Assembly (NCBI GenBank): GCA_963655255.1
Contig: CAVKEB010000002.1
Span: 62,001 to 126,000, forward strand
Direction of reading: 5' to 3'
Origin: CAG-791 sp963655255
Lineage (GTDB): Bacteria > Bacillota > Clostridia > Lachnospirales > Lachnospiraceae
DNA length: 64,000 bases
Both the position numbers and the translations under genes were made by a program. The notes under the pieces are model-generated. The model was given only the letters and a program-made list of their open reading frames with translations, ran no database searches and was not told the DNA's origin. Of the stretch, positions 25,432 through 33,523 are shown one piece after another. Each line of letters starts with the position of its first letter. The first letter of the stretch is position 1.

Positions 25432-25744
25432 TCATATCTCCCTTACGATAAATCGCAATAAAATAGAAGTTTTTGAAATTTATAACAAGTCATTAATTGA
25501 GCACAAAATGCACAACAAAATTTTACAACAACGGTGCGATAAGTGCAATAAAACGAATAAAATACTGAAATACAGAGAAATATGAGTTAAAAGACAGCAA
25601 TAAATTGGAAATCAACGCAACAAAAAATAAGCATATAGTGCCTCCTGCTGATAATCTGTAATCCATCAGGGACGTCACTGGAAGGGTGAATCCCGGGGGA
25701 ATTGTTTTAAGACTTTAAACAGTCTGCATGACAGGAGGGTACAA
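25432..25744. promoter_or_regulatory. Divergent A/T-rich control region with a direct repeat
   Basis: A 313-base gap between the AraC gene and the first sugar-binding protein gene, markedly A/T-rich. CGATAAATCGCAATAAAA (25446-25463) recurs as CGATAAGTGCAATAAAA (25537-25553), a plausible pair of regulator half-sites. AGGAGG lies just before the ATG at 25745. No RNA element was recognised. Confidence 0.45.
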
Positions 25745-27211
25745 ATGAAAGCGAAAAAGTTGGAAGCAATGGTTCTGACAGCGGCGATGGCAGCAACGCT
25801 GCTGGCCGGATGCGGGAACACGGCAGATACAGCCGCGGATACAACGGATTCCGCGGCAGCAGAGAGCACATCTGCAGAGGCGGCAGAGGATGCCGGAGCA
25901 GAGGAAAAGGGAACGGTTACGACCAAGACGGTACATATGGGAACCCGCGAAATCGAGACCGAGGTTCTGGATCTCGGAATCAGCGGAGAGTTCGAATACT
26001 GGTCTGCGTTTACCGGAGATTCGGCGACCTGGGATCAGGAACGAGTTGCAGCGTTCAATGAGGCTTATGAAGACCTTGGAATCAAGTGCAACATGCAGTC
26101 GGTACCGGATGGCGCGGGAATCAATAATGGAAAGCTTCTGTCCGCAATCAGCGGCGGTTCTGCTCCGGATCTTTTGATTACGGATAATGCGACTTCCGCA
26201 TATCAGTACGCCGCAGAAGGCTCCTTTATGCCGCTGGATGACATTCTCACGGAAATCGGCGTCAGCACGGATGATTTCTTTGCGGGCTGCAAGGATGTCA
26301 TGTACTACGACGGGGCCTGCTATCTGGTTCCTCAGGACACCAACGTGATTATGCTCTACTATCGCCCGGACATTGCAACAGAATGCGGACTGGATCCGGA
26401 TACTCCTCCGACCACGCTGGAGGAACTCGATCAGTGGTCGGATGCAATGACGGTAGCAACCGGAAGCGGATATGAGCGTTTCGGCCTGATTCCGTGGCTG
26501 GATTCCGGAAATGATGCATTTGTGGTTCCTTATATTTTCGGAGCGAATCCCTACGATGCAGAAACCGGCAAGATCAGCCTGACCGATGATCAGATGCTGA
26601 CATACATGAACTGGGTACAGGATTACGCCAAGAAATACAATCCTGAGAAGATCAATGCGTTTACTTCCGGACTCGGCGGAATGTTCTCCCCGGATCACCC
26701 GTTCATGACTGGAAAGGTCGGCATGACGATTACCGGCAACTGGTTTACGGAAGCTCTTGCCCAGTATGCACCGGATGTGGAATACAGAGTATGCGCGGTT
26801 CCGGTGCCGGACGGCGGACGCGCGAACAGCACGACCTTCGGATGCAATGTCTTTGCAATTCCGCAGGGGACGGATGAGAAGGAAGCGGAACTGGCCTCTT
26901 TGTTTATCCGCTTCTGCATGCAGGGCTCGGTCAATGATGACAACTTCACACAGTGGAGATCCATCCCTGTTATGGATTCTGCGTTTGACGATGTCACCAT
27001 GACCAAGAACGGCGATGAAATCTATGCACTGGAGCGCAAGATTGCGAACTCCTCCGAGAACGGCATCCCCGCGCTTTGCGCAGTATCTGCGGAGCTTTCC
27101 TCTCAGTTCCAGACCATTCGCGAGTCTCTGATTTATCACACGGATCTGGATGTTCAGACGGAGCTTCAGAAGCTTCAGGATCAGATGCAGGCACAGCTTG
27201 ATACCAAGTAA
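25745..27211 (+). CDS. ABC sugar transporter substrate-binding lipoprotein 1
   Basis: This is an extracellular solute-binding protein of family 1 (MalE/UgpB-like), anchored as a lipoprotein. The 488 residues start with a signal peptide and lipobox LLAGC (Cys-23), then an Ala/Thr/Ser/Glu-rich linker to about residue 60. The binding domains follow (FEYWSAFTGDSATWDQERVAAFNEAYEDLGI, then PDLLITDNATSAYQYAAEGSFMPLDDI). The ligand is not readable, but the family takes up oligosaccharides or glycosides. It heads the operon with two permeases, the MalG type first and the MalF type second. No ATPase gene is present, so a shared MsmX-like ATPase is presumed. Confidence 0.9.
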   Translation: MKAKKLEAMVLTAAMAATLLAGCGNTADTAADTTDSAAAESTSAEAAEDAGAEEKGTVTTKTVHMGTREIETEVLDLGISGEFEYWSAFTGDSATWDQERVAAFNEAYEDLGIKCNMQSVPDGAGINNGKLLSAISGGSAPDLLITDNATSAYQYAAEGSFMPLDDILTEIGVSTDDFFAGCKDVMYYDGACYLVPQDTNVIMLYYRPDIATECGLDPDTPPTTLEELDQWSDAMTVATGSGYERFGLIPWLDSGNDAFVVPYIFGANPYDAETGKISLTDDQMLTYMNWVQDYAKKYNPEKINAFTSGLGGMFSPDHPFMTGKVGMTITGNWFTEALAQYAPDVEYRVCAVPVPDGGRANSTTFGCNVFAIPQGTDEKEAELASLFIRFCMQGSVNDDNFTQWRSIPVMDSAFDDVTMTKNGDEIYALERKIANSSENGIPALCAVSAELSSQFQTIRESLIYHTDLDVQTELQKLQDQMQAQLDTK

Positions 27212-27313
27212 CCTGGCTTCGTGACTTTCTTGCATTCATGACTTTCTTGCCCGGACAGGCATGAAAAAGCCCGTCCGGGCAACAATTTCAAAATGTGCGG
27301 AATGGAGATTTCT

Positions 27314-28162
27314 ATGAAAAATCACACTTTGTATAAATTCGGTATTTATTTCAGAAGAGTGTTGATTTACATCTTTCTTCTGGCATTCGCAATGATGTTC
27401 TTACTGCCGTTTTTCTTCCTGTTCACAGGATCTTTCAAGACAACAAGCGAACTCTTTTCGGTTCCGTTCCACTGGCTTCCGAAGCACTTTACTCTGGACA
27501 ATTATAAACAGGTCTTTACACAGATTCCGTTTTTCAGATATCTTCGCAACACCCTGATCATTGTTGCATTTACCATTCTCGGCTCCGTCATTTCGAATTC
27601 GCTGATCTCATACGGCTTTTCCAGACTTCGCTGGCCGGGGCGCGATAAGATCTTCATGATTGTCATTGCAACCATGATTCTTCCTTATCAGGTGACGCTG
27701 ATTCCTGTCTACATTCTGTTTACGAAGCTGGGCTGGATCGGAACCTTCCTTCCTCTGATTGTTCCGTGCTTTTTCGGAAATGCATTTTATATTTTCCTGA
27801 TGCGGCAGTTTCTGATCGGAATTCCGAAGGAGATTACCGAATCGGCACGGATTGACGGAGCAAACGAATTCAAGATTTTCCTGCGGGTGATTATGCCGAT
27901 TTCCAAACCGGTTATTACGACGGTAGTCATCATGTCCTTTATGAAGGCGTGGAATGATTTCCTCGGACCTCTGGTATTCCTCGCAAACGATAAGCTTTAT
28001 ACGCTGTCTCTTGCGGCATCCATGCTCCGGTCCAATCTGGATCCGAACTGGGAACTGCTCCTGGCGCTTGGAGCGCTCATGGTAACGCCGGTTCTTGTTC
28101 TGTTCTTCCTGCTGCAGCGCTATTTCATCCAGGGCATTACGATGGGCGCAGTCAAGGGATGA
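27314..28162 (+). CDS. ABC sugar permease, MalG type (transporter 1)
   Basis: This is an inner-membrane permease with six helices. The 282-residue product has the permease-ATPase coupling (EAA) loop EITESARIDGANEFKIFLRVIMPISKP near residue 175, and the C-terminal QRYFIQGITMGAVKG typical of MalG-like subunits. ATG 27314 follows GGAGA. The longer reading from 27293 has no support. Unusually this subunit precedes its MalF-type partner, and a full-length structured repeat separates the two. Confidence 0.92.
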   Translation: MKNHTLYKFGIYFRRVLIYIFLLAFAMMFLLPFFFLFTGSFKTTSELFSVPFHWLPKHFTLDNYKQVFTQIPFFRYLRNTLIIVAFTILGSVISNSLISYGFSRLRWPGRDKIFMIVIATMILPYQVTLIPVYILFTKLGWIGTFLPLIVPCFFGNAFYIFLMRQFLIGIPKEITESARIDGANEFKIFLRVIMPISKPVITTVVIMSFMKAWNDFLGPLVFLANDKLYTLSLAASMLRSNLDPNWELLLALGALMVTPVLVLFFLLQRYFIQGITMGAVKG

Positions 28163-28179
28163 CGGCGAAAAGGAGGCAT

Positions 28180-28292
28180 GTTTGAAAGTGACATCAATAT
28201 GTCACTTTCAAACTTCAGCATCGGTGCTGACGCACCGGCTGACGCATTCGGCAAAACCGCCTTCGCGGATTTTGCCTCAGCGAGGTATAAAT
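28180..28292 (+). repeat. Start-associated repeat, copy G (full length), supplies MalF-like start
   Basis: Hairpin A (28180-28213) is a perfect 15-bp stem, GTTTGAAAGTGACAT/ATGTCACTTTCAAAC, with loop CAAT. The middle CAGCATCGGTGCTGACGCACC, hairpin B with CTTC loop and the tail gcctcagcgaggtataaat follow; GAGG is 7 nt before the ATG of the downstream permease. The copy sits inside an ABC operon. Confidence 0.9.
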
Positions 28293-29207
28293 ATGAGCAA
28301 AAAAACATCCGGTAAAACCGTAAAAAATTCCATCATGGCGAGAAAAGAGGCAAGAAATGGACTGCTCTTTGTTCTTCCGTGGATCATTGGCTTTCTGGTA
28401 TTTACCTTATATCCGATTATCGCATCGTTTTATTATTCACTTTGCAACTATTCGGTCATCAAGGCACCGCGGTTCATCGGACTAGCCAATTATAAAGCCC
28501 TGTTTATGGATGATACGTTCCTGGCGTCCTGCAGAAATACGCTTTATATGATCTGTCTCGGCGTTCCGATCACGACATTTGTACAGGTGTTGGTTTCCAT
28601 CCTTCTTAACAACAAGAAGATCCGTGGAACCGGCTGGATGCGGGTCATCTTCTTTATTCCGACGCTGGTGCCGACAGTTGTTGCCTGCCTGCTCTGGATC
28701 TGGGTGATGCAGCCGGATACGGGAATTGTCAACACGGTTCTGGGCTATCTTGGCATTCAGGGTCCCGGCTGGCTGTCGAGCGTTCACTGGGCAAAGCCCG
28801 CATTCATCATGATGATGATCTGGACCTGCGGCAATGGAATCATTATTTACCTTGCCGGTCTGCAGGATATTTCTCCTTCGCTGTATGACGCGGCAGCGAT
28901 TGACGGAGCGGGATTCTTCAAGCAGTCCATCTATGTGACGGTTCCGCTTCTGAGCCCGACCATTCTCTACAATGTCGTCACGATGATCATCGGTGTATTC
29001 CAGTGGTTCGCGGAGCCGTACATCATGACAGAGGGCGGACCGAGCAACGCGACCATGTTCTATTCGCTCTATCTTTATAAAAATGCATTTTCGTATTTCA
29101 AGATGGGATATGCATCGGCCCAGGCATATATCATGCTGATTGTGGCAATGATCATTGTTTTTGTTCTCTTCAAGGTCTTTAAGTTTGGCGAGACAGAAAT
29201 GGAGTAA
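28293..29207 (+). CDS. ABC sugar permease, MalF type (transporter 1)
   Basis: The 304-residue protein has six membrane helices (first LLFVLPWIIGFLVFTLYPIIASFYYSL), the YSVIKAPRFIGLANYKALF segment and the EAA coupling loop SPSLYDAAAIDGAGFFKQSIYVTVPLLSP near residue 215. It pairs with the MalG-type subunit upstream. Its ribosome site and start codon lie exactly at the 3' end of repeat copy G, so its translation depends on the repeat. A longer frame from 28095 reads through the repeat and was rejected. The oxidoreductase gene starts 3 bases after the stop. Confidence 0.92.
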   Translation: MSKKTSGKTVKNSIMARKEARNGLLFVLPWIIGFLVFTLYPIIASFYYSLCNYSVIKAPRFIGLANYKALFMDDTFLASCRNTLYMICLGVPITTFVQVLVSILLNNKKIRGTGWMRVIFFIPTLVPTVVACLLWIWVMQPDTGIVNTVLGYLGIQGPGWLSSVHWAKPAFIMMMIWTCGNGIIIYLAGLQDISPSLYDAAAIDGAGFFKQSIYVTVPLLSPTILYNVVTMIIGVFQWFAEPYIMTEGGPSNATMFYSLYLYKNAFSYFKMGYASAQAYIMLIVAMIIVFVLFKVFKFGETEME

Positions 29208-29209
29208 TT

Positions 29210-30325
29210 ATGGCAGACAGAACAGTCATCGGAATCATCGGATGCGGGGTCATCAGCAAGGTTTATATCAGAGACATCCAGCGTCTGTTCCCTTCCGGAC
29301 TGGAGATCCGGGCCGTTGCGGATGTGGATGTTTCAAGAGCGGAAGCGCTGGCGGAGGAATTTCATATTCCGATTGCGTGCAATGTGGAAACACTGCTGAA
29401 GGATTCGGAAATCACACTGGCGGTGAATCTGACGCCGCCGCAGTTTCACACGCCGGTCAACCGACAGATTCTGGAGGCGGGCAAGCATCTTTTCTGCGAA
29501 AAGCCGTTTGCGCTGACACTGGAAGATGCGCAGGACATTCTTGCTCTTGCGAAGAAGAAAAATCTTCGCGTCGGCAGTGCGCCGGATACTTTTCTGGGAA
29601 GCTCTCTTTGTACGTGCAGGAAGCTCCTGAAGGATGGCTGGATTGGAAAACCGCTGTACGTCAATGCCAATATGATGTACTCCATTGTGGAGACCTGGCA
29701 TCCGTCACCGGAAGCGTTTTACCGCAAGGGAGGCGGGCCGATCTTCGATATGGCGGGCTACTATATCACGGCTCTCGTGAGCATGTTCGGCTCGGTGACG
29801 CAGATTTTTGCCGTCGCGAAGACCGGATATCCGGAAAGAACCATCTACGTGGGGGACCGGCGGGGAGAGCATATTCCGGTTGGAACGCCGACCTTCTATG
29901 CCGTCATTCTGGAAATGGAAAATGGTGTGACGGTTACGATGAACTTCAGTTTTGATGTGTGGAAATCGACGCTGCCGCTGTTTGAAGTTTACGGAACCGA
30001 AGGAACCATGATGGTTCCGGATCCGAATAACCATGGCGGCATTCCGAAGGTTTATCGGAAGGAGCAAAGGCTTGCGGAATGCTTCGGAGGACGGGATACC
30101 GGGAACGGAGAAGCGTTCGCACTGCCGGAACTCGCACAGGATGTCGGAGAATATGTCAGGGGGCTTGGCGTCATGGACCTGGCAGAAGCGATTCGGAACG
30201 GCACGAAGAGCCGTGTAAGCGGAGAACTCGCACTTCACGTTGTGGATGTCATGACCGGAATCATGAAGTCTGCAGAAGCGGGAGCAATGTATAAGACGGT
30301 AACGAGGGCTCCTTCTATGGAATGA
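29210..30325 (+). CDS. Gfo/Idh/MocA family oxidoreductase
   Basis: This is an NAD(P)-dependent sugar or glycoside oxidoreductase. The 371-residue product has an N-terminal Rossmann fold (VIGIIGCGVISKVYIRDIQR), the family EKP motif in HLFCEKPFALTLEDA (catalytic lysine near residue 98) and the C-terminal substrate domain with GGGPIFDMAGYYI, carrying the DxxxY equivalent of the catalytic D/H pair. Relatives dehydrogenate cyclitols, hexoses or the 3-hydroxyl of glycosides. Being sandwiched between a sugar transporter and a TIM-barrel isomerase, it probably acts early on the imported compound. Substrate unknown. Confidence 0.88.
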   Translation: MADRTVIGIIGCGVISKVYIRDIQRLFPSGLEIRAVADVDVSRAEALAEEFHIPIACNVETLLKDSEITLAVNLTPPQFHTPVNRQILEAGKHLFCEKPFALTLEDAQDILALAKKKNLRVGSAPDTFLGSSLCTCRKLLKDGWIGKPLYVNANMMYSIVETWHPSPEAFYRKGGGPIFDMAGYYITALVSMFGSVTQIFAVAKTGYPERTIYVGDRRGEHIPVGTPTFYAVILEMENGVTVTMNFSFDVWKSTLPLFEVYGTEGTMMVPDPNNHGGIPKVYRKEQRLAECFGGRDTGNGEAFALPELAQDVGEYVRGLGVMDLAEAIRNGTKSRVSGELALHVVDVMTGIMKSAEAGAMYKTVTRAPSME

Positions 30326-30336
30326 TACGGAGGCAT

Positions 30337-30361
30337 GATTTTGCCTCAGCGAGGTATAAAG
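30337..30361 (+). repeat. Start-associated repeat, copy H (3' module only), supplies isomerase start
   Basis: gattttgcctcagcgaggta then taaag, directly before the ATG at 30362, with GAGG at the standard 7-nt spacing. The upstream hairpins are absent, so only the last 25 nt of the repeat are present. Confidence 0.75.
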
Positions 30362-31186
30362 ATGCGAATCGGATTGTCGGCACCCCTGGAGCATGAAAAT
30401 GCAAAGCAGTGGGCAAGGAAACTAAAATCACTCGGCTGCGGAGCAGTGGTATTCCCGCTTGACCATACCGCACCGGAAGCAGAGATTGCAGACTATGCGG
30501 ATGCTGCAAGGGAAGAGGACCTTGTCATTGCAGAAGTCGGGATCTGGAAAAATGTTTTCGCAGCGGATGCTGCGGAGCGGGAAAAGGCCGTGACATATGC
30601 AAAGGGCCAGCTGAGACTTGCGGATGAGCTCGGAGCGCTGTGCTGCGTAAATACATCCGGAACCTGGGGAGGCCCGCAGTGGGATGGCGGATACCGCGAG
30701 AATTTCAGCAGGGAATGCTGGGAACGCGTGGTCAGATATACGCAGGAGCTGATTGATGAGGTGCATCCGACACGCACGAAGTACAGTCTGGAACCGATGC
30801 CGTGGATGATTCCGACGGGACCGGATGAATGCCTCCGGATCATGCAGGATGTTGACCGGGAAGCGTTTGGATTCCATATGGACCTGATCAATATGATCAA
30901 TACGCCGCAGAGATATTTCTTCGTGGATGATTTTATCGATGAGTGTTTTGACAAGCTTGGAGATCAGATTCTGAGCTGTCACCTGAAAGATATCCGGCTC
31001 CGCCAGGAACTCACGTTCCAGCTGAAGGAAACCCGGTGCGGAGAGGGAACTTTCCCGATTGAGCATTACATCAGAAGAATTAATGAATGCAATCCGGATA
31101 TGCCGGTCATTATTGAGCACCTGACAAGGGATGAGGAATATATCAGCAGCCTTCATTATGTGCAGGAAAGGCTCGGAAAGGTATAG
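30362..31186 (+). CDS. TIM-barrel sugar phosphate isomerase/epimerase family enzyme
   Basis: The 274-residue protein belongs to the xylose-isomerase-like TIM-barrel superfamily (AP endonuclease 2 family). A full metal-ligand set is visible: Glu in YSLEPMPWM, Asp in FGFHMDLIN, His in LSCHLKDIRLR and Glu in PVIIEHLTRDEEY. Members include hexulose epimerases, IolE/IolI-type inositol enzymes, dehydroshikimate dehydratases and C-glycoside-cleaving subunits. Its position after a Gfo/Idh/MocA gene is typical of oxidise-then-isomerise/eliminate pathways. The start is supplied by repeat copy H; an ATG at 30335 lies inside the repeat and was not preferred. Confidence 0.85.
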   Translation: MRIGLSAPLEHENAKQWARKLKSLGCGAVVFPLDHTAPEAEIADYADAAREEDLVIAEVGIWKNVFAADAAEREKAVTYAKGQLRLADELGALCCVNTSGTWGGPQWDGGYRENFSRECWERVVRYTQELIDEVHPTRTKYSLEPMPWMIPTGPDECLRIMQDVDREAFGFHMDLINMINTPQRYFFVDDFIDECFDKLGDQILSCHLKDIRLRQELTFQLKETRCGEGTFPIEHYIRRINECNPDMPVIIEHLTRDEEYISSLHYVQERLGKV

Positions 31187-31192
31187 AAAGAA

Positions 31193-31918
31193 ATGAAAAT
31201 TCTGATCATCGGAGCAGGAAAGGGAGTAGGCAGGACGCTTGCCGGGATGCTTGCACAGCGTGGACATACCGTGATTGCCGGTCTTCATTCCATGAACAGC
31301 GTTCCGGATACGCAGGGGAAAGAGCGAAAGAAGGAAGAACCGGAAGATGGAATCCGTGAAAACGGAATCTGGTATCTGCCGATGGATGTAACGAATGAGC
31401 AGCAGATGCAAAGGGACGCCGGAATCATTGAGAAGAAGGAAGGTCTGCTCGACTGCGTGGTCAGCGTTGCCGGAATTCTGCTTCCCTCTGACCGGACCTG
31501 CTCCCTGCTGGATGAACCGATTGAGGATCTGCGGCGGCAGATGGATGTGAATGCCATCGGACTTGTCGCGGCGTTTCGGACATTTGCACCGCATATGAAG
31601 GATGGCAGCAGGTACTTTGCGGTAACGAGCGAAGGCGGATCCTTTACACTTGCCGGAACGCTGTTCCCGGGGTATGGCGTATCCAAGACGGCTGCAAATA
31701 AATTCGTGCAGGTTCTCCGCATGACGTGCGGGAAAGATCATGTGGATCTTCTGGCTGTTCATCCGGGACGCGTCAATACGGAGATGGGAAGGACGACCGC
31801 ACAGATCGAACCGGAAGAATCCGCAGCAGGATTTGTGGATCTGATCGAAGGACGAACCCCGATTGATTCGGACAAAAGCTGGTTCATTGATTATCTCGGC
31901 AGGCCGATGCCTGTCTGA
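31193..31918 (+). CDS. Short-chain dehydrogenase/reductase
   Basis: This 241-residue SDR-fold enzyme has the nucleotide loop LIIGAGKGVGRTLAGML at the N-terminus, VSVAGIL in place of the usual NNAG, the catalytic Ser strand AVTSEGGSFT and the YxxxK pair in GYGVSKTAANKF. The C-terminus reads VHPGRVNTEMGRT, typical of classical SDRs. An Arg/Glu-rich insert after the first helix (GKERKKEEPEDGIRENG) lengthens the loop before beta-3. It is in the same operon, 6 bases after the isomerase, so probably a redox step of the same pathway. Substrate unknown. Confidence 0.85.
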   Translation: MKILIIGAGKGVGRTLAGMLAQRGHTVIAGLHSMNSVPDTQGKERKKEEPEDGIRENGIWYLPMDVTNEQQMQRDAGIIEKKEGLLDCVVSVAGILLPSDRTCSLLDEPIEDLRRQMDVNAIGLVAAFRTFAPHMKDGSRYFAVTSEGGSFTLAGTLFPGYGVSKTAANKFVQVLRMTCGKDHVDLLAVHPGRVNTEMGRTTAQIEPEESAAGFVDLIEGRTPIDSDKSWFIDYLGRPMPV

Positions 31919-31956
31919 AAGAAAAGCCTGCAAAAGCGCAGCAGAAGGAGGACACA

Positions 31957-32466
31957 ATGTCAATTGGAACAAAACGGGCAGTTCATATTTCCTTCGTTGT
32001 CAGGGACATTGACAAGGTTATGGAGAACTGGGCAGCGCTTCTGGGAGTGGAAAAACCGGAGATCATTTACATTCCGGGACCGGATGTTGCCCCGACATTG
32101 ACGGATGGAGAGCCTCAGCTGTATCACAGCTGCCGTCTGTCAACCATTCAGCTTGACAACCTGGTACTGGAGGTCTGCCAGCCGGGGGAGGAGCCGAGCC
32201 CATGGAAGACATTTCTGGAAAAGCACGGGGAAGGTCTGATGCATGTTGCATTCCTTTCTCCGGATGAAAAAGAAGCGGAGGATGCCATCCGTTCGATCGG
32301 AGCATCCGGCAGGCATTACCACATCGGCTATTATCCGGAAATGTCCTATGCCTTCTACGATACATGGGATCAGCTGGGAATCGAACTGAACATCAAGATC
32401 AAACGGGACAATGCGGAGATCATGAATGAGATCCGTGAGAAAATTGCAAAGGAGGAGAAACAATAA
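31957..32466 (+). CDS. VOC-fold protein 1 (glyoxalase/epimerase-like)
   Basis: The 169-residue vicinal-oxygen-chelate protein has two beta-alpha-beta-beta-beta modules. The four metal-ligand positions all appear filled: His in AVHISFVVRDID, Glu in LVLEVCQPG, His in GLMHVAFLSPD and Glu in GIELNIKIK. This resembles methylmalonyl-CoA epimerase-type or dioxygenase-type VOC enzymes; which one cannot be told. It is the first of four consecutive VOC genes and is closest in sequence to the fourth (shared GYYP segment). AGAAGGAGG precedes the ATG. The stop overlaps the next ATG by one base (TAATG). Confidence 0.82.
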   Translation: MSIGTKRAVHISFVVRDIDKVMENWAALLGVEKPEIIYIPGPDVAPTLTDGEPQLYHSCRLSTIQLDNLVLEVCQPGEEPSPWKTFLEKHGEGLMHVAFLSPDEKEAEDAIRSIGASGRHYHIGYYPEMSYAFYDTWDQLGIELNIKIKRDNAEIMNEIREKIAKEEKQ

Positions 32467-32942
32467 TGGGACTGAAGGAAATTCTCAGACAGTCAAAATT
32501 TGCACAGGTAGGCTTCGTTGTCAATGATATTGAGGCGACCAAGAAGAAATATGCGCTTCTTTTTGACTGCGCGGAACCTGCGGCGAATGATGCCGGCAAG
32601 TATGAAATTACCCAGACAAAGATTTACGGAAAACCGGCGCCGCTTGCGGCAAGCCGACTGGCATTCTTTGACCTGGTGCCGGGAGTTCAGCTGGAGCTGA
32701 TTGAGCCCAATCATGAGCCGTCGGTATGGAGAGACCATCTCGACAAATACGGAGAGGGAATTCATCATATCGCTTTCTGCGTAGAAGACGCCGATCAGGT
32801 GGTCGAACAGCTTCAGAGAGAATTTGACGCGGTTGTGGAACAGGAAGGCAACTACGGAGACGGATCCGGCAGATATATTTATCTGAATCTCCAGAAGGAG
32901 CTGAAATGCCGGATTGAGCTTCTGGAGAGCTTCCGTAAGTGA
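32466..32942 (+). CDS. VOC-fold protein 2
   Basis: The 158-residue VOC protein has paired modules visible as FAQVGFVVNDIEATKKKYALLF and EGIHHIAFCVEDADQVVEQL. The first ligand position is Gln rather than His (AQVGF); the others are Glu (VQLELIEPN), His (GIHHIAF) and Glu (CRIELLES). It may bind metal with altered geometry or act as a partner subunit of VOC 1; both are inference. The gene overlaps VOC 1 by one base, so the two are translationally coupled. A 135-base spacer without a recognisable element follows. Confidence 0.8.
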   Translation: MGLKEILRQSKFAQVGFVVNDIEATKKKYALLFDCAEPAANDAGKYEITQTKIYGKPAPLAASRLAFFDLVPGVQLELIEPNHEPSVWRDHLDKYGEGIHHIAFCVEDADQVVEQLQREFDAVVEQEGNYGDGSGRYIYLNLQKELKCRIELLESFRK

Positions 32943-33077
32943 CGGGCAGACGGGAGAACAGAAGGCGCAGCGGCCCTGCAAACACCGCTCCCGCAGACAA
33001 GCGGAGCTGGCGGAGAGATACATCAGGCAGGAGCCTTTGGACAAACAAGCACAAAGAAAAGCAGAGAGGAAACAACG

Positions 33078-33512
33078 ATGTCGGATATTGTAAAAGGAAT
33101 TGCACACGGAGCATTCAATGTGAAGGATATGGATGCCACACTGAAGTTCTACAAGGACGTTTTCGGATTTGAACGGGCCTTTGACATGGCGGATCCGAAG
33201 ACCGGAAAACCGTGGATTGTATACGTCCATGTTGGAGGAGACCAGTTCATTGAGCTGTTCTATGATGGAGTGAATGCCATCCCCTACAGCGATGCCAATA
33301 TTGGATTTTCGCACCTTTGCTTTGAGGTCAATGATATTCAGGAAACCGCAGAAGCAATCCGCAGGGCCGGCGCACCGCTGGATGCGGAGCCTTCCGAAGG
33401 AATTGACGGAAACTGGCAGTGCTGGACGCATGATCCGGATGGAAACCGCATTGAACTGATGCAGATGGGCAGTGAATCCCTGCAGAACCAGTTTCTTCGT
33501 GCGCAGCAGTAA
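33078..33512 (+). CDS. VOC-fold protein 3
   Basis: The 144-residue VOC protein resembles glyoxalase I-type members more than its neighbours do. Module 1 is IAHGAFNVKDMDATLKFYKDVFGF, module 2 is IGFSHLCFEVNDIQETAEAI. The ligand set is complete: His in AHGAF, Glu in FIELFYDG, His in FSHLCF and Glu in DPDGNRIELMQMG. The DPDGNRIEL ending is the classic glyoxalase/dioxygenase signature. AGAGAGGAAAC precedes the ATG. It lies in the same direction and cluster as the other VOC genes, implying a shared pathway, but the substrate is unknown. Confidence 0.85.
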   Translation: MSDIVKGIAHGAFNVKDMDATLKFYKDVFGFERAFDMADPKTGKPWIVYVHVGGDQFIELFYDGVNAIPYSDANIGFSHLCFEVNDIQETAEAIRRAGAPLDAEPSEGIDGNWQCWTHDPDGNRIELMQMGSESLQNQFLRAQQ

Positions 33513-33523
33513 AGAGGAATCAC

